Shown: in pieces, positions 9,466 to 17,209 of the stretch
How the letters are laid out: each line of letters opens with the position of its first letter
Position numbering within the stretch: the first letter of the stretch is position 1
NCBI GenBank assembly: GCA_023953615.1
Contig: JAMLJH010000002.1
Span: 310,001-374,000 of the forward strand
DNA length: 64,000 nucleotides
Direction of reading: 5' to 3'
From: Verrucomicrobiia bacterium
GTDB lineage: Bacteria; Verrucomicrobiota; Verrucomicrobiia; Limisphaerales; JADLHS01
Notes under the pieces: model-generated
Seen by the model: only the letters and a program-made list of their open reading frames with translations
What the model was told of the DNA's origin: nothing
Databases searched by the model: none
Program-made: the position numbers and the translations under genes

Positions 9466-10311
9466 ATGAAGTTCGGCATCAACACCTTCCTGTTCACGTC
9501 ACCGTTCACCACCGCCAGCACCCGCTGGTTCAAATCGTTCAAGCGATGGGGGTTTGATTCGGTGGAAATTCCGATTGAAGACCCGGTGCATATTGATCCG
9601 GTGCGCGTGAAGCGCGAGCTGGATCGGCACGGGCTGATCTGCGGCTCGGTGTGTGTGGCCATGAGTCCGGATCGGGATTTGCGCGGCAACGCCAAACAGC
9701 AAAAGACCGGCATGACCTACATGAAGCGGTTGCTGGATCAGATGGTGGTGCTGGATTGTCCTTCGCTCATCGGTCCGGTTTATTCCGCCGTGGGCCGCGC
9801 CGACGCGGTGCCTCCGGTGGAATACCGCCGGCAGTGGGCCACCGTGGTGAGGAACTTGAAGGAGCTGTGTGCTTACGCGGAAAAACGCGGCCGCCAAATT
9901 TGCTTTGAGCCGTTGAACCGCTTTGAAACCGACTTCATCAACACCTGCGATCAAGGCTTGAAACTGATTCAAGCGGTGGGCAGTCCGGTGCTGAAGCTGC
10001 ATCTCGACACGTTCCACATGAACGTCGAGGAGAAATTTCAGGCTCGAGCCATTCGCCGGGCGGGCAAACACCTGGGGCATTTCCACGCCTGCGGCAGTGA
10101 TCGCGGCACTCCGGGCAACGACCATCTGGACTGGCCCTCCATCGCCAAAGCGCTCAAGGACATTCGCTATCAAGGCAACGTCACCATCGAATCCTTCACC
10201 ACCGAGGTAAAGGTGATTGCGCGGGCGGCGGCCATCTGGCGGCAAATTGAGCCGACCCGGGATGAAATTGCCGTCAAAGGACTGGCCTTTTTGAAGCGAA
10301 CTCTCAAATAA
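9466..10311 (+). CDS. Sugar isomerase/epimerase, TIM-barrel (tagatose/psicose 3-epimerase-like)
   Basis: About 281 residues from ATG 9466 (MKFGINTFLFTSPFT). An upstream TTG at 9439 would add nine unlikely residues. The xylose-isomerase-like TIM barrel of the AP-endonuclease-2 family is recognisable from the metal-binding pattern: Glu in CFEPLNRFETDF, Asp and His in LHLDTFHMNVEE, His in HFHACGSDRGTPG, and Glu in VTIESF. These match the Mn-binding set of ketose 3-epimerases. Cytoplasmic, no signal peptide. It lies 18 bp before the DUF1080 gene and probably shares its transcript, so it may act on sugars released by the secreted enzymes nearby. The exact substrate cannot be read from sequence. 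Confidence 0.88.
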   Translation: MKFGINTFLFTSPFTTASTRWFKSFKRWGFDSVEIPIEDPVHIDPVRVKRELDRHGLICGSVCVAMSPDRDLRGNAKQQKTGMTYMKRLLDQMVVLDCPSLIGPVYSAVGRADAVPPVEYRRQWATVVRNLKELCAYAEKRGRQICFEPLNRFETDFINTCDQGLKLIQAVGSPVLKLHLDTFHMNVEEKFQARAIRRAGKHLGHFHACGSDRGTPGNDHLDWPSIAKALKDIRYQGNVTIESFTTEVKVIARAAAIWRQIEPTRDEIAVKGLAFLKRTLK

Positions 10312-10329
10312 ATCGTCGGTTAAACACTT

Positions 10330-11409
10330 ATGAAAATATCCTGGTTTTATTCACTGGCACTGGGCGCGCTCTTAACCGTGCCGGTCCTGGCGGCGGATGG
10401 GTTCACGCCCATCTTTAACGGCAACAATCTGGACGGCTGGGAGGGCGATCCGAAACTGTGGTCGGCGCGCGATGGCGTCATCGTGGGCCGAACGACGGCG
10501 GAAAATCCACTCAAGGCGAACACCTTCCTGATCTGGACCAATGGCGAAGTCGCGGATTTTGAGCTGCGTTGTTCATTCCGGATTACCCCGAACAATAACG
10601 AAGGTTTCGCCAATTCGGGCATCCAGTACCGAAGCAAAATTTTGAATCGCACCGGCTGGGTCGTGGGCGGCTACCAGGCGGACATGGAAGCGGGGCCGAA
10701 TTACACCGGCATTCTTTACGACGAACAAGGCGGCGCGGGAAATCGTGGCATCATGGCGTTGCGCGGAGAAAAGGTGGTTTGGGACGCTGACGGTAAAAAA
10801 CAAGTCACCGGCTCGCTCGGTGACTCGGCGGAAATTCAAGCCGCCATCAAACCCGGCGCCTGGAATGACTACACGATCATTGCCCGAGGCAATCACCTGC
10901 AACATTTCGTCAATGGCCGCCTGACAGTGGATGTAACCGATAATTGCGCCGATAAAGCGCTACATTCCGGCGTGGTGGCGTTGCAATTGCACGCGGGCAG
11001 CCCCATGACGGTCGAGTTCAAGGACCTGCGGATCAAATCGCTGACGGATGATTTGGCGACCTTGAGCGGCACCTGGATTGTGACCGACGTGAAGGCGGAC
11101 GACGTGGGGACGCTTAAGGACGATTTTGAAAAACTCACCATCACCATCAAGGGCAAGCAATATACGACTGAAAAATACGGCCAGGGCGATGTCGGCACGA
11201 TTGCCTTGGACGCCAGTCAGACGCCGAAGCGGTTGGATATTTACCCCGACACCGGCCCGGGCGCTGGACGGTTGATCCCGGCGATTTATGAGTTGAGCGG
11301 TGAGAATCTGCGCATCCGTTTCTCGACGCAGGATGGCGCGGGTCGGCCCGCCAATTTCAGCGGAAGCCCGGATTTTGGTGAAGCGATCATTACGTGCCGA
11401 CGGAAATAG
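10330..11409 (+). CDS. Secreted DUF1080 (3-keto-disaccharide hydrolase) protein with TIGR03067-like tail
   Basis: 359 residues with signal peptide MKISWFYSLALGALLTVPV. Residues ~25-235 are a DUF1080 domain, a concanavalin-like jelly roll now often called 3-keto-disaccharide hydrolase: FTPIFNGNNLDGW at the start, then SGIQYRSK, then FKDLRIKSL at the end. Residues ~240-359 resemble the TIGR03067 domain frequent in Planctomycetes: LSGTWIVTDVKADD, ITIKGKQYTTEKY, LDASQTPKRLDIYPD, AIYELSGENLRIRF. The two are usually separate proteins, so this is a fusion. Predicted periplasmic or extracellular glycosidase acting on oxidised (3-keto) sugars, which fits the dehydrogenases and isomerase beside it. It sits between the isomerase (18 bp) and the second ThuA gene (32 bp). 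Confidence 0.9.
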   Translation: MKISWFYSLALGALLTVPVLAADGFTPIFNGNNLDGWEGDPKLWSARDGVIVGRTTAENPLKANTFLIWTNGEVADFELRCSFRITPNNNEGFANSGIQYRSKILNRTGWVVGGYQADMEAGPNYTGILYDEQGGAGNRGIMALRGEKVVWDADGKKQVTGSLGDSAEIQAAIKPGAWNDYTIIARGNHLQHFVNGRLTVDVTDNCADKALHSGVVALQLHAGSPMTVEFKDLRIKSLTDDLATLSGTWIVTDVKADDVGTLKDDFEKLTITIKGKQYTTEKYGQGDVGTIALDASQTPKRLDIYPDTGPGAGRLIPAIYELSGENLRIRFSTQDGAGRPANFSGSPDFGEAIITCRRK

Positions 11410-11441
11410 ATCAGGCAGCCTCCACGCGAAAAGAAAAGCGC

Positions 11442-12374
11442 ATGAAAAAAATCATTGTGGGGTTGGCGATGCTGGGTTTGCTGGCGGGAGTCGGTTCGCA
11501 GGCCGCGGAGAAAAAAATCGTGTTCATTGCCGGCACGCCCAGCCACGGCCCGGGCGAGCACGAGCATCGGGCGGGTTGCCTGTTGTTTCAAACGTGCTTG
11601 CAAAACACTCCCGGCATTACTTCCGTGGTGTATTCCAACGGTTGGCCCGCCGATCCGAAAGCGTTTGAAAACGCGGCCACGATTGTGGTGTATGCGGATG
11701 GCGGCGGCGGCCACCCGCTGCTCCAGGGAGACCACCTGAAAATCATTGGGGCTTTGATGGATCAGGGCGTCGGGCTGGTTTGTCTGCACTATGCGACCGA
11801 ACCCACCCTCGAGAAAGGCGAGCGGGAATTTCTCGAATGGATCGGTGGTGCGTTCGAGATCAATTGGTCGGTGAATCCGCACTGGGACGCGCATTTCAAA
11901 TCGCTGCCGGAGCATCCGGTGGCTCGAGGGGTAAAGCCCTTTCACATTGTGGACGAGTGGTATTTTAACCTGCGTTTTCGTGATCAGATGCAAGGCGTCA
12001 CCCCGCTGTTGAGCGCGGTGCCCGATGGCAGCACGACCAATCGCAACGACGGCCCGCACGAGGGTAATCCCGCCATGCGCGCCAAGGTGGCGCGGGGCGA
12101 GATTCAACACGTCGCCTGGGCGGCGGAACGACCTGGCGGCGGCCGCGGCTTTGGTTTGACCGGTGGACATTTCCACAAGAACTGGGGTAACGACGACATG
12201 CGCAAATTGGTTTTGAACGCCATCCTCTGGACGGCGCACGTGGATGTTCCGGCGGATGGATTCCAAAGTCGGGTTACGCCCGACCAATTGGCCGCCAATC
12301 TGGATTACAAAGGGCCGCGCCGACCTCCGGCACAACCCCGCGCCCCGGGCGCGCCCGCTCCGGCCCGACGGTAG
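11442..12374 (+). CDS. Secreted ThuA-domain protein (second copy)
   Basis: About 310 residues from ATG 11442, chosen because it opens a standard signal peptide (MKKIIVGLAMLGLLAGVGSQ, then AAEKK); the longer frame from 11394 only reads back through the DUF1080 tail. The ThuA body begins IVFIAGTPSHGPGEHEH and continues with GGGGHPLLQ, VGLVCLHYA and GFGLTGGHFHKNWG, a pattern typical of secreted PVC ThuA proteins. It is only distantly similar to the other ThuA gene (480-1481) and is not a recent duplicate. The C-terminus is a Pro/Ala/Arg-rich tail (RPPAQPRAPGAPAPARR) of unknown use. It is the last gene of the probable 9466-12374 operon. Confidence 0.87.
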   Translation: MKKIIVGLAMLGLLAGVGSQAAEKKIVFIAGTPSHGPGEHEHRAGCLLFQTCLQNTPGITSVVYSNGWPADPKAFENAATIVVYADGGGGHPLLQGDHLKIIGALMDQGVGLVCLHYATEPTLEKGEREFLEWIGGAFEINWSVNPHWDAHFKSLPEHPVARGVKPFHIVDEWYFNLRFRDQMQGVTPLLSAVPDGSTTNRNDGPHEGNPAMRAKVARGEIQHVAWAAERPGGGRGFGLTGGHFHKNWGNDDMRKLVLNAILWTAHVDVPADGFQSRVTPDQLAANLDYKGPRRPPAQPRAPGAPAPARR

Positions 12375-12538
12375 CCCGGCAACCGAAACGGCCGAAGTTT
12401 CCCGTAGCCAGTGCGCCCGGGATAAATTGCCGCTGGCGTTGCGGGGACGCGGCTCCAGCAAGGGCGCTGGGGCGCGAGTTTTCCAGGTCGAAATCCACCT
12501 TTACAAAGGCGCGGGCGTCATGTCAGGCTAACACCGTT

Positions 12539-12916
12539 ATGTGGAAGAAAACATTGCTCCTGCTACCCGCGCTGATTTTAGTGGCGGGCTGCGCTGCGGT
12601 CAGCACCAACATTTCGGCGCAACGGCAACCGCGCAATCCCACTGATCTCTATCCGGTGGAGGTGAAATTTACTTCGGAACAACAATCCCTGCGCTGGGAC
12701 AGCATTCAAGCGACAGCCATTGTGGGCAAGGAAACCTTTCCCATGCGCCGGACGCATCTGATGAGTGATCGCTGGGAAGTGCTGATTCCCGTGCCGGCGG
12801 GGGTGAGTTCGGTTCGTTACCACTACAAGTTCGATTACTTGTATAATGGTTTTGGCGGGCCGCGAAAAGGCAGCGCCTCTTCCAAGACCTACACGTTGCA
12901 GATCGTGGATCAATAA
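12539..12916 (+). CDS. Small predicted lipoprotein
   Basis: 125 residues. The N-terminus MWKKTLLLLPALILVAGCAA ends in a lipobox (LVAGC), so Cys18 should be lipidated. The mature part is beta-rich, with a YHYKFDYLYNGFGGPRKGS segment, and resembles the small immunoglobulin-like or carbohydrate-recognition lipoproteins that Verrucomicrobia export in number. No catalytic motif is seen. It is separated by 164 bp from the ThuA gene and followed after about 25 bp by a strong intrinsic terminator, so it closes this transcription block. Function unknown. Confidence 0.75.
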   Translation: MWKKTLLLLPALILVAGCAAVSTNISAQRQPRNPTDLYPVEVKFTSEQQSLRWDSIQATAIVGKETFPMRRTHLMSDRWEVLIPVPAGVSSVRYHYKFDYLYNGFGGPRKGSASSKTYTLQIVDQ

Positions 12917-12940
12917 TTGAGGTCGAGTTGGTTTTCACCC

Positions 12941-12973
12941 GGGCGTCCTTTGCTGGACGCCCGTTTTGTTTTT
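12941..12973 (+). terminator. Rho-independent terminator after the lipoprotein gene
   Basis: Perfect 8-bp stem GGGCGTCC / GGACGCCC (12941-12948 with 12955-12962), loop TTTGCT, followed by a T-rich run (TTTTGTTTTT) to 12973. The C at 12940 and G at 12963 extend the stem to nine pairs. Confidence 0.9.
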
Positions 12974-13067
12974 CATGCGCGAGGGTCAGGTGGCGATAAG
13001 GTTTTTCTGCCGATCAACACGGATTCAAGGTTGCCGCCGCTCAACAAGTGCCTTTGAATAGTGCGCG

Positions 13068-14267
13068 ATGACTCGAAACACTTCTCACCTAAACCAACCA
13101 AATCTCTCCACTTGGAGGTTGGGATTGTTTGGCTTCCTTATGGCGGGCTGGATGGTTGTTGCTTTTCCGGCGACCGCTCAAACGACTGAAACGCAATCCG
13201 GCCCGGTGTGGTTTGACGCTCGCGAGCTGACCGTTGAAGGCAAAGGCTGGACTGAGACCAAGGATTTTTATGATCGGCTGCCCGCTAAAGCCGGGAAGTT
13301 GGTGCGCGCTCCAGTATGGAGTTTGAGCCACGATTCCGCCGGATTGCGAGTCCGCTTTGTCACGGACGCCACAACGGTGTCCGCCCGTTGGACGTTGCGG
13401 AAGGAATCACTGGCGATGTCGCACATGGCGGCCACCGGAGTCAGCGGTTTGGATTTGTATCTCAAGGCCGACGGCCAATGGCATTGGATCGGGACCGGTC
13501 GCCCCGATCAGTCGCCAACGAATGAAAAGCCGCTCGTCAGCGGACTGACCGCCGAGCTGCGGGAGTTTGCGCTCTATTTGCCGCTCTACAACGGCGTCAA
13601 GGAAGTGCGGATCGGCGTCAATCCCGGAGCGCAATTGCGCGCCGCCGCTCCCGCCACGGCCAAGCCGATTGTCTTTTACGGCACTTCCATCACCCAGGGC
13701 GGTTGCGCGTCGCGCTCCGGCATGGCGTATCCGGCGATTCTGGGTCGGCAACTGGATTGGCCCACGATCAATCTGGGTTTCTCCGGCAACGGACGCAGCG
13801 AACCGGAATTGGCCACTTTGCTGGCGGAACTGGAGCCGGCGGTTTACGTGCTCGACGCCTTGCCCAACATGAGCCCGGAAATGGTGGCGACGCGGTTGGA
13901 GACGTTTGTCCAAACGCTGCGTCAGGCCCATCCCCGCACGCCCATCTTGCTCCTGGAAAGCATTGATTATCCGGCGGGAAAATTTGTGGCGGCAACGCGC
14001 GATCTGATCGCCGCCAAGAACGCCGAGTTGAAACGGGTTTATCAACGCTTGAAAAAAGCCGGGGTCAAGCAGTTGACTTATGTTTCCGCCGCCCGGTTGA
14101 TCGGCACGGACGGATTGGGCACGGTGGATGGAGTGCATCCCACGGACCTGGGCTTTCTGCGCATGGCCGAGGGATTACAACCGGACCTGCGGCGCGCCCT
14201 TAAATTAACGCGTTGGAACGCGTCGAAGCCATCAGCGGCGTTGCTCGGGGTCAGTCGCGGCGAATGA
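13068..14267 (+). CDS. Secreted GxDLY/GDSL-type esterase
   Basis: 399 residues with a signal peptide ending at FPATAQ. Residues ~40-195 fit the GxDLY N-terminal jelly-roll domain (GLDLYLKADGQWHWIG). Residues ~200-380 are an SGNH hydrolase of the Lipase_GDSL_3 type: block I FYGTSITQGG with the nucleophile Ser, block II NLGFSGNGRSEPE with the oxyanion Gly/Asn, block III-like DALPNM, and the terminal DGVHPTDLGF providing the Asp-His pair. All catalytic positions are present, unlike the degenerate GDSL domain at 3460-6099. Likely a carbohydrate or acyl esterase outside the cytoplasm. Its 3' end overlaps the convergent gene on the other strand by 17 bp. Confidence 0.9.
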   Translation: MTRNTSHLNQPNLSTWRLGLFGFLMAGWMVVAFPATAQTTETQSGPVWFDARELTVEGKGWTETKDFYDRLPAKAGKLVRAPVWSLSHDSAGLRVRFVTDATTVSARWTLRKESLAMSHMAATGVSGLDLYLKADGQWHWIGTGRPDQSPTNEKPLVSGLTAELREFALYLPLYNGVKEVRIGVNPGAQLRAAAPATAKPIVFYGTSITQGGCASRSGMAYPAILGRQLDWPTINLGFSGNGRSEPELATLLAELEPAVYVLDALPNMSPEMVATRLETFVQTLRQAHPRTPILLLESIDYPAGKFVAATRDLIAAKNAELKRVYQRLKKAGVKQLTYVSAARLIGTDGLGTVDGVHPTDLGFLRMAEGLQPDLRRALKLTRWNASKPSAALLGVSRGE

Positions 14268-14904
14268 TGAAATCGCGGAAGCGCGCCCAATGCGCGGTGG
14301 TTTCCGTGCCTTGATAAACTTGCAGGCTGATCTGGGGTGCGCCGTGGCGGGGCAGGGTGCATTGACCCGCCTTGCGCCAATGCGTTTCATCCCCGAGCCG
14401 ATAGTCGCCGCGAATGGAATTATCCCTGACCGTCAGACGTAATTGCACGCGATTGGCGGAGCTGGGCAGCAGCGCCACGGTTTGCGCGCGGTCCCGCTCC
14501 TCGCGCCCCATCACGATGCACAATTTTTCGTCCACCAATTCGAGTCCCAATTTGACCATGTGGCTGTCGTCATAATACCAGGCGAGGTTGGCCTGTTCGT
14601 ATTGGTTGGTCGGATGATTCTCCACGACCACGGAGATTTCCAGGGCGGCGTTCGTCGGCAGCGTGATCGGGCGCACGAGCACGTTGTGCGCATCATTGGG
14701 CGGCCCCCAAAGATTGCCGGGGCGTGGACGAATTTCCAATCCATTGGTGCTGACGCGCCAATTCGCCGCGTCTTCCCGCACCCAGGACCAGCCTTGTCCT
14801 AACTGGTTTTTGAACTCATCGCGGAACAGCTCCTCCGCACCAGTGGTTATCTGGGGCACAAAAAGCGAAAGTACAATCACACAAAGGCTCACCACGGTTT
14901 TCAT
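14251..14904 (-). CDS. Secreted lectin-like (DUF1349/concanavalin-fold) protein
   Basis: About 217 residues from ATG 14904 (MKTVVSLCVIVLSLFVPQ signal peptide); the frame can be extended five codons to a TTG at 14919. The mature part follows the DUF1349 concanavalin-like pattern: DEFKNQLGQGWSWVRED, LEIRPRPGNLWG, ANLAWYYDDSHMVKLGLE, GAPQISLQVYQG, WARFRDFIIRRD. This fold is used as a glycan-binding or accessory domain in polysaccharide-active enzymes. No hydrolase residues can be picked out. It stands alone on the minus strand, converging with the esterase gene. Role unknown, probably carbohydrate binding. Confidence 0.78.
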   Translation of the reverse strand: MKTVVSLCVIVLSLFVPQITTGAEELFRDEFKNQLGQGWSWVREDAANWRVSTNGLEIRPRPGNLWGPPNDAHNVLVRPITLPTNAALEISVVVENHPTNQYEQANLAWYYDDSHMVKLGLELVDEKLCIVMGREERDRAQTVALLPSSANRVQLRLTVRDNSIRGDYRLGDETHWRKAGQCTLPRHGAPQISLQVYQGTETTAHWARFRDFIIRRD

Positions 14905-15030
14905 CACCGAACGATTCAATCCACAATCGCCAACTTGGCAAGCGCAAAGCGACCGGGATTCTTAAGCGTCCAGCGAATATCGCTATCCCTGCTTTCAGCC
15001 GCGCAAATAGCAAAAGGCGTTATTATCGTC

Positions 15031-15335
15031 TTTTAGGGCATTTTAAGTATTTCTGTAGCCGCCGACCTGACGCAGCGGCCTGCCAACCTCAAGCCAAGCG
15101 TTGGGGTCAAACGGGCGACCGCCCTTGGTTCGGAACGAGTACCGGCGCGACCGCGTCTTGGACTGCGGCAGTCTTCTGCCGCTTTCCGGTTGCGTACTGA
15201 TGATTCCACAGCGGCAGCGGACTGCCGCAGTCCAAAACCTCGCGGACAGCGACACAACTCTCCATCTGGACCCCACCTTCATTGGGTTGCACTCGTTCGG
15301 TTCCATGGCTACAACTTTAATTAAACCGCTATAGG
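15031..15335 (-). repeat. Interspersed repeat, copy A (minus orientation, internally shortened)
   Basis: Read on the minus strand, it begins at 15335 with CTATAGCGGTTTAATTAAAG and a GTTGTAGCC block. It continues through a segment shared with copies B and C (AATGAAGGTGGGGTCC, CGAGGTTTTGGACTGCGGCA), then the shared end block (CGGTCGCGCCGG, CCAAGGGCGGTCG, TTTGACCCCAACGCTTGGCT), and closes with AATACTTAAA near 15040. It is about 305 bp against about 490 bp for copy C because a G+C-rich middle is missing. No credible reading frame. It looks like a non-autonomous element; see copies at 53590, 54082 and 17076. Confidence 0.8.
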
Positions 15336-15430
15336 TTTTCTGAAAATAGCCGTGTGCGGTATTTTCACCGCCGAAAATTACCGATGCCCAGCCCATCAAA
15401 CATCCCAGGCAAGAAAGTGTCGCAAGGCGG

Positions 15431-15654
15431 CTAGCTGCCATGCACATTCGTCACGCTCGTGCGTTGGCTGGCGGAATTATACGCATACGCGTAGGAGCTA
15501 GAAGTTGGGAGCTGGAAGATGAAATGTTCGTAAGTCGGTTCACAAAATCGTAGCCTTTGGTCGTGGTCATCACGGTGGTGCCGTTCGTGGCGAAAACAAT
15601 CTGTTCCACCAGCAAACAACTGCAAAACTCAATTCTTTCAGTAGCCAATATCAA
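15431..15654 (-). pseudogene. YD-repeat (RHS) gene fragment, frameshifted duplicate
   Basis: Read on the minus strand, one frame gives LVEQIVFATNGTTVMTTTK followed by GYDFVNRLTN, then the frame shifts and gives NSASQRTSVTNVHGS and a stop. Both pieces are near-identical to adjoining parts of the larger RHS fragment (DNA around 16418-16600), differing by a few substitutions and a replaced stretch between them. It is therefore a decayed partial duplicate of the RHS core, not a gene. It lies just downstream of the two-helix membrane protein gene, the position where orphan RHS tips are found in polymorphic toxin loci, but no toxin domain is recognisable. Confidence 0.75.
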
Positions 15655-15720
15655 GAACCCCTTTCTATTTTTTTCTTGGCATCACTCATGCCTTGGTTGG
15701 CGCGCGAGTTCATTTTTAAG

Positions 15721-15960
15721 CTACGTTGTCGTAATCGCCCTCACAATTCTGAGGCTTATTCCACACACTAGAGCGATAGCCCATATCGCACTAATCACCA
15801 CTCCACCCCAAAACCATCGAGGCTCTGTGGCTCGGTCAAACCGAGCAAAACCGACATAGACCCTTCCTCTCCGTTTCGCCAAAAATAGATTCCAAATGAC
15901 AAAACCCAATGCTCCGAGCAAAACCAAGTTGATAACGTGCGGATTTGTGATTGGCTTCAT
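15721..15960 (-). CDS. Small two-helix membrane protein downstream of the RHS fragment
   Basis: 79 residues: helix 1 about residues 9-27 (VINLVLLGALGFVIWNLFL), a basic/aromatic loop with KRRGR and RWFWGG, and helix 2 about 52-72 (GVVISAIWAIALVCGISL). The ATG is three bases after the TAG stop of the RHS reading frame, so the two are translated from one message. Small membrane proteins directly after an RHS tip are often immunity proteins; that role is inferred from position alone. It could also be an unrelated remnant, since the whole 15-17 kb stretch is decayed. Confidence 0.55.
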   Translation of the reverse strand: MKPITNPHVINLVLLGALGFVIWNLFLAKRRGRVYVGFARFDRATEPRWFWGGVVISAIWAIALVCGISLRIVRAITTT

Positions 15961-15963
15961 GCG

Positions 15964-17052
15964 CTACTCATTGCAGGTTTCCAAACACTTTTTGCAGTGT
16001 TTTTCGTAACAGTCCCAAAAGCCCAGAGATGCTTCAACCACTTGAAACACCCCCAAGAGCCACAGCGCGCCCGTGTTGTTATTGAACAACATTTCTCCGC
16101 GGAAATAATCCCCCTGGCGCGTCGTCGGCGTGTAGAGCGCAAGATTGTCCTGGCTCCACAAGCTCACCGTGGCCGTGTTGGTCGCCGTACCCAGCACGTT
16201 CACAAAGCCCGGCACGGTGCGGCTGGTGTATTGGTTCAAGATGTTGGGTGAATACGTGGCTTGGCGCCCATCCCGCGTGGTGGTCTGCCGGTTGCCAATG
16301 TCGTCAAACGCATAATCAAACTGCTGCCCGGCGACGGGTGTGCCATCGCTCCAATACTTCCTCCCGCTCGTCACCTGCCCCATGCTGTCATAGCCATACA
16401 CCCAATAGCTGCCGTCCAGGTTCGTCACGCTCGTGCGCTGGCTGGCGGTGTTGTATCGGTAATCAAATTGGGACAGGGTGGCACCTGTCCCTCCCAACGA
16501 CACGGTGTTCGTGAGGCGGTTCACAAAATCATAGCCTTTGGTCGTGGTCATCACGGTGGTGCCGTTCCTGGCGAAAACAATCTGTTCCACCAACGAAGAA
16601 TTATCAAGGTAATCATACGTGGCGCTATGCGTGCCGTCACCCACCGTCAGCAGGCGGGAAGCATCGCCATAACTGTAACCGTGGTTGAACCGCAGAGCCG
16701 CCGAGACGCGGAGACCGGAACTGTCGCGCCGAAGCAACGCATCGTAATGATTCGTCACGATCACGCCATTGAGCGGGCCGCCGGCGTAGGCTTCCTGTAA
16801 GAGATTGCCCGCATTATCCAGCCGCTTGGTCAGACTGGTCGCGCCGGAGAGGATGTTGGTCAACCGCCCGCGCCGGTCGTAGCTATTGGTCACGTCGGGG
16901 GTGCTGTCGGAATAGTTCACCACCCACAATTCCCCGGCATTGTTATTCGTGTAGTAAGTCGTGATGCCCCGCGCCCAAGCGCGGGATTTCAAGCGGCCTT
17001 TGTGTCTGCGCCCCTGCCGCGTGAGCACCCGCTCCGAACCAATGACGATCAT
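15964..17052 (-). pseudogene. Truncated YD-repeat (RHS-like) gene with cysteine-rich end
   Basis: 362-residue open frame with tandem YD/RHS motifs: SYDRRGRLTNILSG, RLDNAGNLLQEAY, GYSYGDASRLLTV, GYDSMGQVTSGRKYW, FDYAFDDIGNRQTTTRDGR. No signal peptide or N-terminal region is present, and the first ~18 residues look unrelated, so the 5' part of a much longer gene is lost. After RQGDYFRGEMLFNNNTGALW, where verrucomicrobial RHS cores normally continue, the frame switches to a short tail ending WDCYEKHCKKCLETCNE. Such tails can be the variable tip of a polymorphic toxin or a chance fusion. The 5' side is bordered by repeat copy D. Probably not functional as an exported protein. Confidence 0.7.
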
Positions 17053-17075
17053 CAGTTTGATGCCGGTGCTTGATT

Positions 17076-17139
17076 TGAAGTTGGGAGGTCCGCCGTCTCA
17101 CGGCTGCGACTGCGGGAATACTTAAACCGCTTTAGCTGG
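17076..17139 (+). repeat. Interspersed repeat, copy D (3' end only)
   Basis: About 64 bp matching the 3' end of the repeat family: GAAGTTGGGAGGTCCGCC, then GGGAATACTTAAACCGCTTTAGCTGG in two adjoining pieces (17114-17139). The last 14 bp of the core, read in reverse complement (CTAAAGCGGTTTAA), match the 5' terminus of copy A (CTATAGCGGTTTAA) at 13 of 14 positions, which reveals the imperfect terminal inverted repeat. Confidence 0.65.
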
Positions 17140-17209
17140 TGACAGGAATCGGCGCCAATGGTTCTTCGTTGGCAGGCTTTCAATGCGGCGCGGATGCCGT
17201 CGCAACGGG

